This document shows positions 28,201-36,650 of a stretch of 48,396 bases of DNA, in pieces. The position numbers and the translations under genes are program-made. Numbering within the stretch: the first letter of the stretch is position 1; each line of letters opens with the position of its first letter. Under the pieces are notes generated by a model. That model saw only the letters and a list, made by a program, of their open reading frames with translations, was not told the origin of the DNA and did no database searches. This DNA comes from Parcubacteria group bacterium CG1_02_58_44 (lineage in GTDB: Bacteria > Patescibacteriota > Patescibacteriia > SG8-24), in assembly GCA_001872545.1 (NCBI GenBank), contig MNWN01000039.1, positions 404-48,799 on the forward strand. The letters run 5' to 3'.

Positions 28201-29349
28201 ATGATACAGGTAAGCGAACCGAAACAGAACTGCTCAGCACGGCACTGGAGGACCAACCGTCTGATCGCCTTCGTTTTTGTGGTCGTGACAGCGGCCATTG
28301 CCGTGTTTTCGTTGCTGATCGTCTTTTCCCGCGCTACCGTCGTGGTGCTGTCCAAACAGAGGGACATCGAGTCCGAACTGATCGTCGATATTGCCTCCAG
28401 TCCGACCGGCGATGAGGTTCCCGGATCGGTCTATAAGATCTCAAGATCGGCGACCGAAAGCTTTCCGGTCTCTTCGTCCGTGACGGTCGAAACCAGGGCC
28501 GAGGGCCGGGTGCGGATCGTCAGTGAGCTATCTCGAGCCCAGACTCTGGTTGCCTCGACTCGTCTGGTCACTCCGGACGGAGTGCAGTTCAGGCTGAAGG
28601 ATACCGTGGTAGTGCCGGCCTTCGGATCGGTCGAAGGTGTAGCCGTGTCCGACGAGTCCGGTCCGTCCGGCGACGTCGGCGAGACCACCTTCACCATTCC
28701 CGGCCTGAACGAGGGAACGCGTCAGTTCTTCAGTGTCGAGACGGTCGGTTCGCTCATGGGCGGAAGGAAGGAGACATACATGGTGACGGCGGCCGAGCTG
28801 TCCAAGGCCGAGGACGAGATGGTAGGACGTCTGAGTTCAGAACTGACTTCTGCCCTGCGCGGACAGGCCAGGGATGACGGCAGCCGGCCAGACGGAGAGC
28901 TGTTTTCGTTCGACGTGACCAAACGGCTGGCCGATACCGAGATCGGGGAGGAGACGGAGAGCTTCAACCTGTCCGTGACCGTCGAGGGCAAGGGGGTGTT
29001 CTTCGATCGTTCGGCCTTCGATGGGAGCGTCAACAGAATGCTGACCGCCCGTCTGCTGTTCGGTCGGGAGCTGGCGACGGTCAATGTTGATACGTCCAGG
29101 ACGGAGATCGAGAAGATCGACCTGATCGGCCGCCGGGCCAACGTTCGAGTGACCGTGCAGGGTGCCTCGATATTGTCTGCCGAGGCCGCCGGACTGGATC
29201 CGGAGAAGCTGGTCGGCGTGACTTCGACTGCGGCCGTGCAGTACCTGGAAGGGTTGGACGGCGTGTCTTCCGCCTCGGTCAGCCTGTGCCCGTTCTGGCT
29301 GCGGCGACTGCCGAACGTGGCCGAGCATATCATGATCGAGGTCAGGTGA
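28201..29349 (+). CDS. membrane-anchored extracellular protein (CPR-type 'baseplate J-like' family)
   Basis: N-terminal TM followed by a beta-rich ectodomain, TRAEGRVRIVSELSRAQTLVASTRLVTPDGVQFRLKDTVVVPA. Confidence 0.6.
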   Translation: MIQVSEPKQNCSARHWRTNRLIAFVFVVVTAAIAVFSLLIVFSRATVVVLSKQRDIESELIVDIASSPTGDEVPGSVYKISRSATESFPVSSSVTVETRAEGRVRIVSELSRAQTLVASTRLVTPDGVQFRLKDTVVVPAFGSVEGVAVSDESGPSGDVGETTFTIPGLNEGTRQFFSVETVGSLMGGRKETYMVTAAELSKAEDEMVGRLSSELTSALRGQARDDGSRPDGELFSFDVTKRLADTEIGEETESFNLSVTVEGKGVFFDRSAFDGSVNRMLTARLLFGRELATVNVDTSRTEIEKIDLIGRRANVRVTVQGASILSAEAAGLDPEKLVGVTSTAAVQYLEGLDGVSSASVSLCPFWLRRLPNVAEHIMIEVR

Positions 29350-29405
29350 CGTCTGCCCTCTCTTTATTGTAAGGGGAAAAATTGATCAGCGAAAAGCCTC
29401 CGGCC

Positions 29406-29434
29406 TTGACAAGGGCTGTTTTTTTTGCTTAACT
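29406..29434 (+). promoter_or_regulatory. sigma70-like promoter
   Basis: TTGACA (29406-29411), 17-nt spacer, TTAACT (29429-29434) with extended TGC. Confidence 0.6.
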
Positions 29435-29475
29435 GGTCAGTTCGGCTTTGCGACATGGTCGTATATAACCGCCGA

Positions 29476-29754
29476 ATGGAGGGAAAGATGGACGAGTTGG
29501 ATAGATTTTGTGACCTCGTCAAGATGTCTGGCGGATCGTCGGACGTCATGTTTACGCCCGTAGACGAAGATGGACTGCGGGGTTCTCCGACCAGGTATGG
29601 CCGAAGGATGGATCCTCAGACAAATGCCGTCGTAGTTGAGGTGCTGGTCGATGGCATCACCATCAGGGCGATGTTCAGCTTGGTACAGTTGGGCGGCATG
29701 GAAACGCTCTATAACAAGCTCAATGCCGCCGATTGTTGGATGAACGACTACTGA
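29476..29754 (+). CDS. hypothetical protein
   Basis: ORF 29425..29754; Met 29476 (MEGKMDELDRF) fits the promoter position; followed by a terminator. Confidence 0.55.
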   Translation: MEGKMDELDRFCDLVKMSGGSSDVMFTPVDEDGLRGSPTRYGRRMDPQTNAVVVEVLVDGITIRAMFSLVQLGGMETLYNKLNAADCWMNDY

Positions 29755-29783
29755 TCTTCTGGGTTGTCGTTCATTCCTTTCCA

Positions 29784-29818
29784 GGACGGTCTCCTTATGG
29801 GGCCGTCCTTTAGTTTTT
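29784..29818 (+). terminator. Rho-independent terminator
   Basis: ggacggtctccttatggggccgtcc then tttagttttt. Confidence 0.75.
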
Positions 29819-29900
29819 GAGTCGGTCAGAAAGACACATAAGCCGGCCTGTTAGGTCGGCTTATTGGCCATCTCACGACGTTTTTTCCGTCAGATTCACG

Positions 29901-30146
29901 TTACTCTCCCCGTAACTTTTTAAGGATTTTTGAGAAAATACCACCTTTCTCACCAGCCGATTTAGTGTCAGTCGGCGGATAGGCTACAGTTTTGACTTCT
30001 TTTCCTGCTGACGACTGACTCAAATTCGTCTCTCCGAAAAAACCCGCTCTTGTACCCCAGGGCTGTCTCGTGGTGGATCTCGGATTTGAAGATGGTGAGG
30101 CAGTTTCTTTATGGATCTCTTTTCTGCTGCGTCTGATCCCTTTCAT
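29901..30146 (-). CDS. hypothetical small basic protein
   Basis: ORF 29901..30233, plausible Met 30146 (MKGIRRSRKE); C-terminus GGIFSKILKKLRGE. Confidence 0.4.
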   Translation of the reverse strand: MKGIRRSRKEIHKETASPSSNPRSTTRQPWGTRAGFFGETNLSQSSAGKEVKTVAYPPTDTKSAGEKGGIFSKILKKLRGE

Positions 30147-30171
30147 CTTTTCTCTCAGTCTTTTGTCGTTT

Positions 30172-30831
30172 TCATTCCTCTCTCTCTTCCTTTTTCTCCT
30201 TTTTTGACACAATAGCAGGACCGAGCATTTCATTTAGCCGTCCTCTGTTCTTCTCCTCAAAATCAATAATCTCTCTTAGCTTAAGGAAAGTTTCCGCCAT
30301 CTGGGCCTCCCTTTCCAGGAAGGAGATCCGTTCCTTGTCGGTAAGTTCATGGTGGTTCATCAGTATTTCGAGCCCTTTTCTTTCATGCAGGCCAGTTTTT
30401 GAATCAATGGGGACCGTTCCTTTTTTTATGGCATTTTGAAATGCTATGAGCTGATTTTTGTGCAGCAGACTTTTTTCCTTCTCTGACAGAGACGGTGGGC
30501 TGATCAGCTCTGACGGTGCCGATCCAAATTCTCCTTCAGTTCTTAATGCCTCACCCATCGTGAGAAATCTTCGGGCCTCATTCTCCTCTTTTTTGAGGAA
30601 AGCTTGTCGTTCCATATCCGTGAGTTCTTGATCGCTCATCAGTCTTTCGAAGCGGTTCCTGTCCTCAAAAAGACCCGTTTTTTTGTTTATGATAAGTCCC
30701 ATCTTCATTGTCTTCTTCCAAAGTCTTTCAAGAAGCTGCTCTCGAATTGGTAATACACCAGCCTCTGGACTCTGGTCTTGAGTTCTGAACCGTCTTTGCG
30801 GTTCCCCCGTATGACTTTCCATGTTCTCCAT
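30172..30831 (-). CDS. hypothetical protein with two copies of a roughly 50-aa GL-ER-LM-ELT-ER helical module
   Basis: TGLFEDRNRFERLMSDQELTDMERQAFLKKEENEARRFL and TGLHERKGLEILMNHHELTDKERISFLEREAQMAETFL within one ORF. Confidence 0.7.
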   Translation of the reverse strand: MENMESHTGEPQRRFRTQDQSPEAGVLPIREQLLERLWKKTMKMGLIINKKTGLFEDRNRFERLMSDQELTDMERQAFLKKEENEARRFLTMGEALRTEGEFGSAPSELISPPSLSEKEKSLLHKNQLIAFQNAIKKGTVPIDSKTGLHERKGLEILMNHHELTDKERISFLEREAQMAETFLKLREIIDFEEKNRGRLNEMLGPAIVSKKEKKEEREE

Positions 30832-31002
30832 ATTTTTTTGCCTACGGCTAATATTGATGCACGTTTTACGTTCTTATGGACATCTTATATCAATAATCAC
30901 TTCAGCACTAAATTTTTTGGCCGTTAGGCCTTTGGAATTTTAGAGAATGCCTCACAATCGCGTTGATCAGTAGGCTGCAGCAATGAATCGAGAGCGACTG
31001 GT

Positions 31003-31218
31003 CTATCCGTCCTTTGGCCTCCAGTGCAGCAGTCGATCGAGAAAACCCCTAGAATGCCGCTCGGTCTGTCTGTCGGTCTCTTCTTCAGCCCTTTTTTGTC
31101 TTCCAAGATTTTCCGCTTTTCTGCGTATTTCGGCTGCTTGATCCGGCGAAAATACTTGCGCTTCCCGTCGGCTGAACGGGGTTCCTGCTACAGCGTCGTA
31201 AAGCTCTTCTCTCGCCAT
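31003..31218 (-). CDS. hypothetical small protein, possibly a paralogous fragment of 31578..32156
   Basis: FSPDQA...RGFLDRLLHWR parallels LSPEEQA...TGLLRRIGDWFSR of the neighbouring gene. Confidence 0.4.
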   Translation of the reverse strand: MAREELYDAVAGTPFSRREAQVFSPDQAAEIRRKAENLGRQKRAEEETDRQTERHSRGFLDRLLHWRPKDG

Positions 31219-31534
31219 TCTTAATTTATCGAATTTTCCGGTTTCTACGTCAATTTGAGTCGTCGTTTTTCCTCAGCATTTGAAGATGCCTTTTCGAGGC
31301 GTTGTCTCGATAAAGCCTCTTCCGACACAGGTGAGGATTGGACTTCGCTCGGACTTCTTTCCATGTGAGTTTGGATTAAGTTGGTTTGGCGATGTCTGTG
31401 TGAATAACGCTTTGTTTAAAGCAATTTTTAGTTAAGCAGGCTTACTGGAAAATTGAAAGTTGGAGTCAGTGTGTCTGTATTGGATCAGTCTCCATTTTCT
31501 GGATCTTTGCGTTGGGGTACGCGTCTACGAAATG

Positions 31535-31564
31535 AAAAGCCCGTCCCTCTTTGGGTCGGGCTTT
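31535..31564 (-). terminator. Rho-independent terminator of the 31578 gene
   Basis: aaaagcccgtccc-tcttt-gggtcgggcttt. Confidence 0.8.
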
Positions 31565-31577
31565 GCTGTAGGGTGTT

Positions 31578-32156
31578 CTAGCGCGAGAACCAGTCTCCGA
31601 TGCGTCGCAGTAGTCCCGTATTTTTCGCCTTACTCCTATGCGGTTTTTCGGCCTCAGTCAGGCTCATCTCTCTACTCGCTGTTGCCTGCTCCTCGGGGGA
31701 AAGAGTTCTGTACTCTTTGATCTGGAATTCCCTAGCATTCTCGTGGACAGGCCCGACCACTGATTGGTGGTCATCCGACGAAACGCCTTGAATATACTCC
31801 CTAGCCACTTCCATTTTTCTTGGCACTGCAGTCTCTCGTGTTTTTACTTCACGCATTGCAACATGATCGCGTAAAAGTTCCCCCATCTTTACAGCTTCTT
31901 TTTGCTCCTTCTTCCAGAAGACTTTTCGTTCGGCCGACGTCAGATCTACTGTGTCCATCAGGTTTTCGACGATTCTCCGGTCCGGAAGACCGTCAGGATT
32001 GCGCATGATGGTTGCTTTTTTCATTAGTTTCCGAAAATCGTCCATTCGCGTCGGGTCTACGGTTTGGTCGCTGTCGTTCAATGTTTCTGCTCCGCTTTCA
32101 TTTTCCCCCGGCATTTGCGGATATCCGACTATAGTTTCGTCCATCGGTCTGCCCAT
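31578..32156 (-). CDS. hypothetical protein with one copy of the GL-ER-LM-ELT-ER module
   Basis: NPDGLPDRRIVENLMDTVDLTSAERKVFWKKEQKEAVKMGELLR aligns with both repeats of 30172..30831; own terminator and upstream GGCTATACT box. Confidence 0.7.
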   Translation of the reverse strand: MGRPMDETIVGYPQMPGENESGAETLNDSDQTVDPTRMDDFRKLMKKATIMRNPDGLPDRRIVENLMDTVDLTSAERKVFWKKEQKEAVKMGELLRDHVAMREVKTRETAVPRKMEVAREYIQGVSSDDHQSVVGPVHENAREFQIKEYRTLSPEEQATASREMSLTEAEKPHRSKAKNTGLLRRIGDWFSR

Positions 32157-32309
32157 AAAAGTTTGGTTGAGATTAGTCTTGTCTTTAGATTACTCAAAGT
32201 ATAGCCCAAAATTGGGAGTTTTTCTTGGGGGTCGGCCGGACTGCCGGACTGGCTTGCCTAAAGCAAATGGGCGATGGTACGCTCAAATGCGTAAACTAAG
32301 CGAAAATAT

Positions 32310-34133
32310 ATGGGAGCTGTAAAGCCTTCTGACTTCAAATGGGTGGACGAGATGCGGCACTCTGCGGCTCATGTTATGGCTGCGGCCATTCAAGAGCTCT
32401 ATCCTGAGGCCAAGTTCGGTATCGGTCCGGTAATCGAGGACGGTTTCTACTACGATATCGATGTGGCGACTCCGATTACCGCTTTGGACCTGGCCAAGAT
32501 CGAGAAGCGCATGCACAAGATCGTCGAGCGAAACGAGGAGTTTCGTCGTGAGGAAATGTCCATGGATCAGGCTATCGAGTTCTTTCGCACTCGCAATCAG
32601 GGGTACAAGCTCGACCTGCTCAAGTCGCTTCAGGAAAAGGGGACTACCAGCGTCAACCCCGACGAAGAGGGGGCGATTGGCGGCGGGGGGGCCGAAACGG
32701 TCTCGGTCTACTGGACTGGCGACGGGTTCGTCGACCTATGCCGCGGTCCGCACGTGAAGCGTTCGCGGGACATCGGGGCGTTCAAGCTCAAGTCGGTGGC
32801 TGGGGCCTATTGGCGCGGCAATCAGGACAACCCCATGCTGCAGCGCATCTACGGTTACGTGTTCGAGACTCAGGAGGAACTCGATGCGCATCTTAAGATG
32901 CTCGAGGAGGCGGAGAAGCGCGACCATCGCAAGCTCGGCGCCGAACTGGGCCTGTTCGCCTTCTCGCCGCTCGTGGGCGTAGGCCTGCCGCTCTTCACCG
33001 AGCGGGGGACGGTCGTGCGCGAGGAGCTGGAAAGGTATGTCTCGTCGCTTCAGGTTCCGGTCGGTTACCGCCGAGTTCACATCCCGCACATCGCCAAGTC
33101 TGACCTGTACAGGACCTCCGGCCATTGGGATAAGTTTGAGGACGACCTATTCCATGTCCGCAGCAAGAAGACCGACGACGAGTTCGTGCTCAAGCCGATG
33201 AATTGTCCGCATCACACCCAGATCTTCGCCTCGTCTCCGCGGAGCTACCGCGACCTGCCGATCCGCATGTCCGAAGTGACGACCGTCTACCGTGACGAGA
33301 ACACCGGACAGCTGCAGGGACTGTCGCGCGTCCGGTCGATCACCCAGGACGACGCACATGTTTTCTGCACCATGGACCAGGTGGAGCAGGAGGTTAAGAT
33401 CGTCCAGGAGATCATTCGCAAGTTCTACGAGGGTTTCGGCATGCCGCTGCGCCTGCGCCTGTCGGTGCATGACCCGAAAAACAGGCAGGCCTATCTGGGC
33501 GACGACGAAGTCTGGCAGCGCGCCGAGTCTATGCTCGAAAAGTCGATCCGCGACCAGGGATACGAGTTCGAGCTGGGCGTGGGCGAGGCCGCGTTCTACG
33601 GACCGAAGATCGACTACATCGCCAAGGACGCCATCGGTCGCGAGTGGCAGCTGGCTACCTGTCAGCTGGACTTCAACCTGCCGGAGCGGTTTCAACTCGA
33701 GTACACCGGCGAGGACGGAGCCAAGCACCGGCCGGTCATGATTCATCGGGCTGTGCTCGGATCGATCGAACGCTTCATGGGCATCCTGATCGAGCATTAC
33801 GTTGGCGCATTTCCTGCCTGGCTGGCGCCGGTCCAGGTGCAGGTGATACCGGTCAGCCAGGACCATTGGGACACCTGCCGCCGGCTGGTTGGGCAGCTTG
33901 AGGCAGAGGGGATTCGCGTCGGTTTCGACGAGCTACAGGAGACGGTCGGCTATCAGATCCGCAAGTCCGAGAAGGCCAAGGTGCCGTACATGCTGGTGAT
34001 CGGCGACCGGGAGAAGTCGCTGGAGGATCTGACTGTGCGTCTGCGCGGACAGAAGGAGGAGGTTCAGCTGCCCTATGCCGAGTTCGTCGGTCGGGTGAAG
34101 AGAGTGCTGACCGACCGTTCGGCTGAGTTATAG
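32310..34133 (+). CDS. thrS: threonyl-tRNA synthetase (no N-terminal TGS domain)
   Basis: RHSAAHVMAAAIQELYPEAKFGIGPVIEDGFYYDI, FVLKPMNCPHHTQIF, TQDDAHVFC, HRAVLGSIERFMGILIEHY. Confidence 0.96.
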   Translation: MGAVKPSDFKWVDEMRHSAAHVMAAAIQELYPEAKFGIGPVIEDGFYYDIDVATPITALDLAKIEKRMHKIVERNEEFRREEMSMDQAIEFFRTRNQGYKLDLLKSLQEKGTTSVNPDEEGAIGGGGAETVSVYWTGDGFVDLCRGPHVKRSRDIGAFKLKSVAGAYWRGNQDNPMLQRIYGYVFETQEELDAHLKMLEEAEKRDHRKLGAELGLFAFSPLVGVGLPLFTERGTVVREELERYVSSLQVPVGYRRVHIPHIAKSDLYRTSGHWDKFEDDLFHVRSKKTDDEFVLKPMNCPHHTQIFASSPRSYRDLPIRMSEVTTVYRDENTGQLQGLSRVRSITQDDAHVFCTMDQVEQEVKIVQEIIRKFYEGFGMPLRLRLSVHDPKNRQAYLGDDEVWQRAESMLEKSIRDQGYEFELGVGEAAFYGPKIDYIAKDAIGREWQLATCQLDFNLPERFQLEYTGEDGAKHRPVMIHRAVLGSIERFMGILIEHYVGAFPAWLAPVQVQVIPVSQDHWDTCRRLVGQLEAEGIRVGFDELQETVGYQIRKSEKAKVPYMLVIGDREKSLEDLTVRLRGQKEEVQLPYAEFVGRVKRVLTDRSAEL

Positions 34134-34159
34134 GTACATAGGAAAGAAAGACAGAAAGG

Positions 34160-34194
34160 CACTGACGATCTTGTTAGGTCGTCGGTGTTTTGAT
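34160..34194 (+). terminator. Rho-independent terminator of thrS
   Basis: cactgacga...tcgtcggtg then tttt. Confidence 0.75.
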
Positions 34195-34225
34195 GTCGAG
34201 AAGACCTTGCGTAAGTTTTTCCGAA

Positions 34226-34262
34226 AAGAAAAACAGGCCACATAGGCCGGTTTTTCTTTTTA
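34226..34262. terminator. Bidirectional terminator-like hairpin
   Basis: aaaagaaaaacaggcc-acat-aggccggtttttcttttt. Confidence 0.75.
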
Positions 34263-34266
34263 AGGA

Positions 34267-34884
34267 TTATTTTCCGTGTCCCGTAGTGCCGAGTGTCGGG
34301 GACGAGGAGCCACTGTCGTTGCGGTTTCCTCGGACGGCTCTCAGAGCCGCTCTCTTGATTTGATAAGTTCGTTCGTTGGCGATTTGGCGTGCTAGGTTCG
34401 CTTCTGGGTTCGTCTTCCCGTTCCTTATGACCTCAAGTTCCGCTTGCGCTTCAGTCAGGTAATCGGCCTGTCGGCGGTAGTCATCGAAGACTGTCCTAAA
34501 CTCCGGATCTGCCGCCGTTTTGGCTATGTGTCCGAGCGTAGCGGTCCAGGAGAAACTGAGCTGATCGAGGTAAGCCTCCGGGTCATCGATCTGAAAGCGA
34601 TTCTTCAGCGTTCGGATCAGCATGTCCAAGTTGGTCTGGGCTAGTTCAATTGCCGCCTCGGCTCTTTTTTCTGGCTCAGCTTTCATTTCCTCCAGCAGCT
34701 TTTGGCCTTCTGACTTCTTGACGACCTCCAGATAACCGCCATCTCTGTCAGTCAGAACCTGAAAGTATTTGTTTTCGGTGACGGTCAGTTCTACCGGCAT
34801 TCTCATCTCGGTGAGGTTCATCGCTTGTTTCCTGTCAGCGTCACTAACCTCTTGAGGTTGATTGAACGGCTGTTCTGCACCCAT
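34267..34884 (-). CDS. hypothetical protein sharing a DP[ED]FR domain with 36651..38222
   Basis: YLDQLSFSWTATLGHIAKTAADPEFRTVFDDY matches spacing of YRQEMEANPREAMAHTKRMFKDPDFRRLWSSY; TGCTATAAT promoter box upstream. Confidence 0.7.
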   Translation of the reverse strand: MGAEQPFNQPQEVSDADRKQAMNLTEMRMPVELTVTENKYFQVLTDRDGGYLEVVKKSEGQKLLEEMKAEPEKRAEAAIELAQTNLDMLIRTLKNRFQIDDPEAYLDQLSFSWTATLGHIAKTAADPEFRTVFDDYRRQADYLTEAQAELEVIRNGKTNPEANLARQIANERTYQIKRAALRAVRGNRNDSGSSSPTLGTTGHGK

Positions 34885-34960
34885 AGTTTTGAAAGTTTCA
34901 ATTGTAGTGAATTAACGCTTAAATTATAGCATTTTTTGGTTATCTGAGCAAGTACGTAGA

Positions 34961-34986
34961 CAAAAAAGAAACGCGCCGTAGCGCGT
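34961..34986 (-). terminator. Rho-independent terminator of the 35007 gene
   Basis: Minus strand: gacgcgc-tacg-gcgcgtttctttttt. Confidence 0.8.
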
Positions 34987-35006
34987 CTTCAAGGGAAGAA
35001 TTTCCG

Positions 35007-35534
35007 TCATGAGACCACCTTCAGGTATGGTGGTCGTTGTTTCGGGCGGTTCCGCCTTGTCCCCCAGAAGGGATTTCCCATTCCTTCAGATGTTTCTCCA
35101 TCTTCTTCAAGATGGAATGGAATGTTACGGAAGGAATGGCAGAGTCCGGACGGGGTCTCCAACTGAATTCGGAACAGCTCGCCGATGTCCAGCTCGCCGA
35201 TATTCGGGAAGAGGGGATAGAGATCAATGTTAATCCGCAATCGTAGTCGCCGCTCGTAGTGCTCTTCCTCGATACACAGGACATCCCATATAGGGTTTTT
35301 TCCGGTGGACGCTTTTTTTCTTGTTTTCAGGTGAAGCACCTGCCAGCGGCACCGGCCCATCCAGTCGAACAGCTTTTCGGTCTCGGTCGTGTGACCGACA
35401 ATCAGCCCTAGACGCAGGTGGATCGTCGAGACGAAGGTCATTGGTATCTGTTCTATCCGCCTCAGTTGGGATTTATCCTCTTTCCTCTGCTCTAGGCTAA
35501 TGATCCTAGCTCCAGAGTTTTTTCTTTTTTTCAT
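35007..35534 (-). CDS. hypothetical protein (175 aa)
   Basis: Strong SD on minus strand (gcaggaggataaaATG) and downstream terminator; no recognised family. Confidence 0.65.
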   Translation of the reverse strand: MKKRKNSGARIISLEQRKEDKSQLRRIEQIPMTFVSTIHLRLGLIVGHTTETEKLFDWMGRCRWQVLHLKTRKKASTGKNPIWDVLCIEEEHYERRLRLRINIDLYPLFPNIGELDIGELFRIQLETPSGLCHSFRNIPFHLEEDGETSEGMGNPFWGTRRNRPKQRPPYLKVVS

Positions 35535-35677
35535 TTTATCCTCCTGCTTGTCGTCTTGCGGACGACTTGCTTGGACTGGTAAAGGTAGCAGCTTGGAGCC
35601 TGGGAGTCAACTCTGCCCTTGACTCGCGACATTCTATACTCGTTGCACCACCCGTGGCAGGATTAGGTCCTAAGAAC

Positions 35678-36547
35678 ATGATGCCACTCGACATGCAACA
35701 CAGGGAACTTTCACTGCCTGAAAGGCAGTTCCTGGAATTACGTCTACTTGGAAGATGGAGTCTCCGACGGATAGCCCGGGAAATGGGTAGGGACCATTCA
35801 GCCCTGTCCCGCGAGGTCAGGAGGAACCGGGGACGGTATGGCCGGTACCTGGCCGCCGAGGCACATGGGCGGTCCGTTGTACGACTAGCCAAGCGGGTAC
35901 GAGGGCGCAGACTCGACCGTGATCCCAATCTGGCAGCTTGGGTCGAAGGCAGACTACGCGCAGGCTGGTCGCCTGGGAAGATTGCAGGGAGGACAGCATC
36001 GAAGCTTGCGCCGAAGGAGTTGCAGGGTGTGACAATAAGCCACGAGACGACATGCCGATGGTTGTACGAGGGTGGAGGCAAATTCGGTGGCCTTTCAAAA
36101 TACCTCTGGACGGGGCGTCGGAGACGGTTCTCCCACAAGGGCAGGAAGCCCAAAACATCGCAGATTGAGGGTCGAATCCCCATCTCGGAGCGACCGGAGG
36201 ATGGTCTGCCTGGACACCTAGAGTCTGACTCGATGGTCTGGCGGTCAACGAAGGGGCTTCTCTCGGTCCAGGTCGATCGGGTACTCAAAGTTTGTCGCCT
36301 CTCCTGGTGCCCGGACCGCACTGCAGTGGAGACACTGCATGCCCTGCGCCGGACGGCCGAGACCCTGCCACACCGGTTCGTGCGGAGTGTGGCCTTCGAC
36401 AACGGGAGTGAGGGGTCGAGGCACGGAGTTCTTGGTGAGGAGTACGGCATACCGACCTACTTCTGCCTTCCCCGGAAGTCGCTTGGGTATCTGACGCCCA
36501 ACGAGGCACTTCATCAATACCTGTCGGGTGGTGCAACAGCAACTTGA
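35678..36547 (+). pseudogene. IS30 family transposase with internal deletion of the region carrying the catalytic Glu
   Basis: N-terminal HTH (ERQFLELRLLGRWSLRRIAREMGRDHSALSREVRRN), LESDS, AFDNGSEGSRH and RKSLGYLTPNEAL present; expected DPY..W.RGtNEN.NGL..yfPKG segment absent. Confidence 0.8.
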
Positions 36548-36596
36548 ACTTCGCCTCTTCTTTATTATGGACCTGAGGTCGAGATTTTTCCAACAC

Positions 36597-36626
36597 AAAA
36601 CGCCGGATTTGGAAGTCCGGCGTTTT
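36597..36626 (-). terminator. Rho-independent terminator of the 36651 gene
   Basis: aaaacgccgga-tttggaag-tccggcgtttt. Confidence 0.85.
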
Positions 36627-36650
36627 GGCTGTGGATCGAATCTGATTTGG

